From CAWELS01 sp964468205 (lineage in GTDB: Bacteria; Acidobacteriota; Terriglobia; Bryobacterales; Bryobacteraceae): a stretch of DNA of 31,167 nt. Under the pieces are notes generated by a model. The model had not been told where the DNA came from. It saw only the letters and a program-made list of their open reading frames with translations, and did not search any database. Positions within the stretch are counted from its first letter, which is position 1. Every line of letters starts with the position of its first letter. Shown here in pieces: positions 30,305-31,167 of the stretch. A program made the position numbers and the translations under genes. The stretch is taken from positions 1 to 31,167 of the forward strand of contig CAYXVG010000068.1 in the NCBI GenBank assembly GCA_964468205.1. The letters run 5' to 3'.

Positions 30305-31167
30305 TCACTGCACGATCTCAAATCTGCCCCGCAAACGAATATCCGCCGCGGAAGCCCCCACCTGCACCTCGAACTCACCCGGTTCGACCACCCGGTGCAA
30401 GTCCCTATCCAGCAATGCAAGTTCCTCGCGCGTTAAGCGGAAAGTCGCCGTCTTCGTCTCCCCCGGCGCCAGCGCCAGCCGCTCGAATCCCCTCAACTCG
30501 TGCACCGGCGTCGCCACCGTCGCAATCGGATCGTAGAGATAAAGCTGAACGATCTCATGGCCCTCCCGGCCTCCCGTGTTCTTCACGTCGGCCTGCACCG
30601 TAACCTCGCCCGCCAGACCCGTCCGTTCCGGCGAAATGCGCAGGTTCGAATACTCGAAGCTTGTGTAGCTCAGACCGTGCCCGAACGAATAAAGCGGCCT
30701 CGGGTCCATATCCGCGTACGGCTTCCCCCAGGCGTTCTCGAGCCAATAGCGCTTTGATTTCGGATGGTTGTAGTAAACCGGCAACTGCCCCGCGTGCCGT
30801 GGAATCGTCACCGTCAGTTTGCCGCCGGGATTGTAGTCGCCGAAGAGCACATCGGCCACCGCGTGACCGCCTTTCTCGCCCGGGCACCACGCCTCCACAA
30901 CCGCGGGCACGTTCTCTGCAATCCAGCGCGTCGCCAGCGGACGCCCATTGATCAGCACAACCACGGTCGGAGTGCCCGTCCCGTGCACCGCCTCTACAAG
31001 CCGCTGCTGCAAGCCGGTGAGCTCGAGCGTCGCCACGTCGTAGCCTTCGCCCACCGTTCCCTTTTTGCCCTCGGCTTTCCACTCGTTCTCGCCCACCACG
31101 ACGATGGCTGCGTCCGCGGACTGCGCCGCTGCCACCGCCGCCGCAATCTCGTTCGTCTCCTCGCCCA
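30305..31167 (-). CDS. GH3 beta-glucosidase-like protein, C-terminal part
   Basis: The reading frame is open to the window edge, so the 5' part (catalytic TIM barrel) lies outside; about 287 residues are visible. They cover the end of the GH3 alpha/beta sandwich domain (AIVVVGENEW, GLQQRLVEAVHGTGTPTVVVLINGRPLA, VVEAWCPGEKGGHAVADVLFGDYNPGGKLTVTIPR). The fibronectin-III-like C-terminal domain follows (LYSFGHGLSYTSFEYSNL, EIVQLYLYDPIATVATPVHELRGFERLALAPGETKTATFRL). GH3 enzymes release glucose, xylose or N-acetylglucosamine from non-reducing ends. The acid/base Glu-containing sandwich motif appears complete (EGKKGTVGEGYDVATLELTG). No lesion is seen. Confidence 0.93.
   Translation of the reverse strand, partial: GEETNEIAAAVAAAQSADAAIVVVGENEWKAEGKKGTVGEGYDVATLELTGLQQRLVEAVHGTGTPTVVVLINGRPLATRWIAENVPAVVEAWCPGEKGGHAVADVLFGDYNPGGKLTVTIPRHAGQLPVYYNHPKSKRYWLENAWGKPYADMDPRPLYSFGHGLSYTSFEYSNLRISPERTGLAGEVTVQADVKNTGGREGHEIVQLYLYDPIATVATPVHELRGFERLALAPGETKTATFRLTREELALLDRDLHRVVEPGEFEVQVGASAADIRLRGRFEIVQ

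Noticed and set aside
1..31167. tRNA, rRNA, CRISPR array, insertion sequence or prophage
   Set aside because: No cloverleaf, spaced repeats, transposase, integrase or phage proteins were seen; gene order is dense and compositionally even.

Overview
The window is a GC-rich, gene-dense bacterial chromosome segment with 23 protein-coding genes, no RNA genes and no sign of mobile DNA. Gene content points to an Acidobacteriota-like organism, perhaps of the Solibacter/Bryobacter type. The pointers are a DUF1501 gene paired with a planctomycete-type cytochrome/DUF1549/DUF1553 gene, many Tat- or Sec-exported hydrolases, PQQ-like propellers, an ABC-2 operon, and PAS/sigma-54 regulation. Planctomycetes or Verrucomicrobia share several of these families, so the assignment is an inference.

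Layout. 1-4.9 kb: an exported DUF4397 protein, a divergent XRE-cupin regulator / ECF sigma factor pair, and a large PAS-GAF-GGDEF-EAL c-di-GMP protein whose GGDEF motif is degenerate and whose EAL site looks intact. 4.9-8.7 kb (minus): a four-gene, translationally overlapped operon carrying two complete ATPase + permease ABC-2 exporters. 8.7-12.3 kb (plus): a tight three-gene operon of a B12-type radical SAM protein, a methyltransferase and a glutamate-dehydrogenase-like enzyme. 12.3-18.1 kb (minus): DUF1501, PSD1-type cytochrome protein, YjbQ-family protein and a uroporphyrinogen-decarboxylase-like protein, probably one or two transcription units. 18.2-26.8 kb: mostly exported proteins (anchored unknown protein, sulfatase-like hydrolase with a Thr nucleophile position, PQQ propeller, possible lipid-binding-fold protein, (alpha/alpha) barrel-like protein, Tat-exported aldo/keto reductase, SGNH hydrolase). 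Several of these have a -10-like hexamer 6-11 nt before the start codon and no Shine-Dalgarno, suggesting leaderless or very short-leader mRNAs.

26.8-30.2 kb: a signalling island. A PAS-type sigma-54 activator with four clustered cysteines faces a small receiver-like protein across a 381-bp intergenic region. That region holds a TGTGAA-type palindrome with additional TTCAC half-sites, a 28-bp hairpin/palindrome and a well-spaced -24/-12 (sigma-54) promoter. Downstream follow a small two-helix membrane protein and a tandem universal stress protein. The window ends inside a GH3 beta-glucosidase-like gene.

The most promising candidates for something new are the sigma-54 activator / pseudo-receiver island and the radical SAM / methyltransferase / GDH-like operon. 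An aldo/keto reductase with Glu at the catalytic His position is also worth a look.
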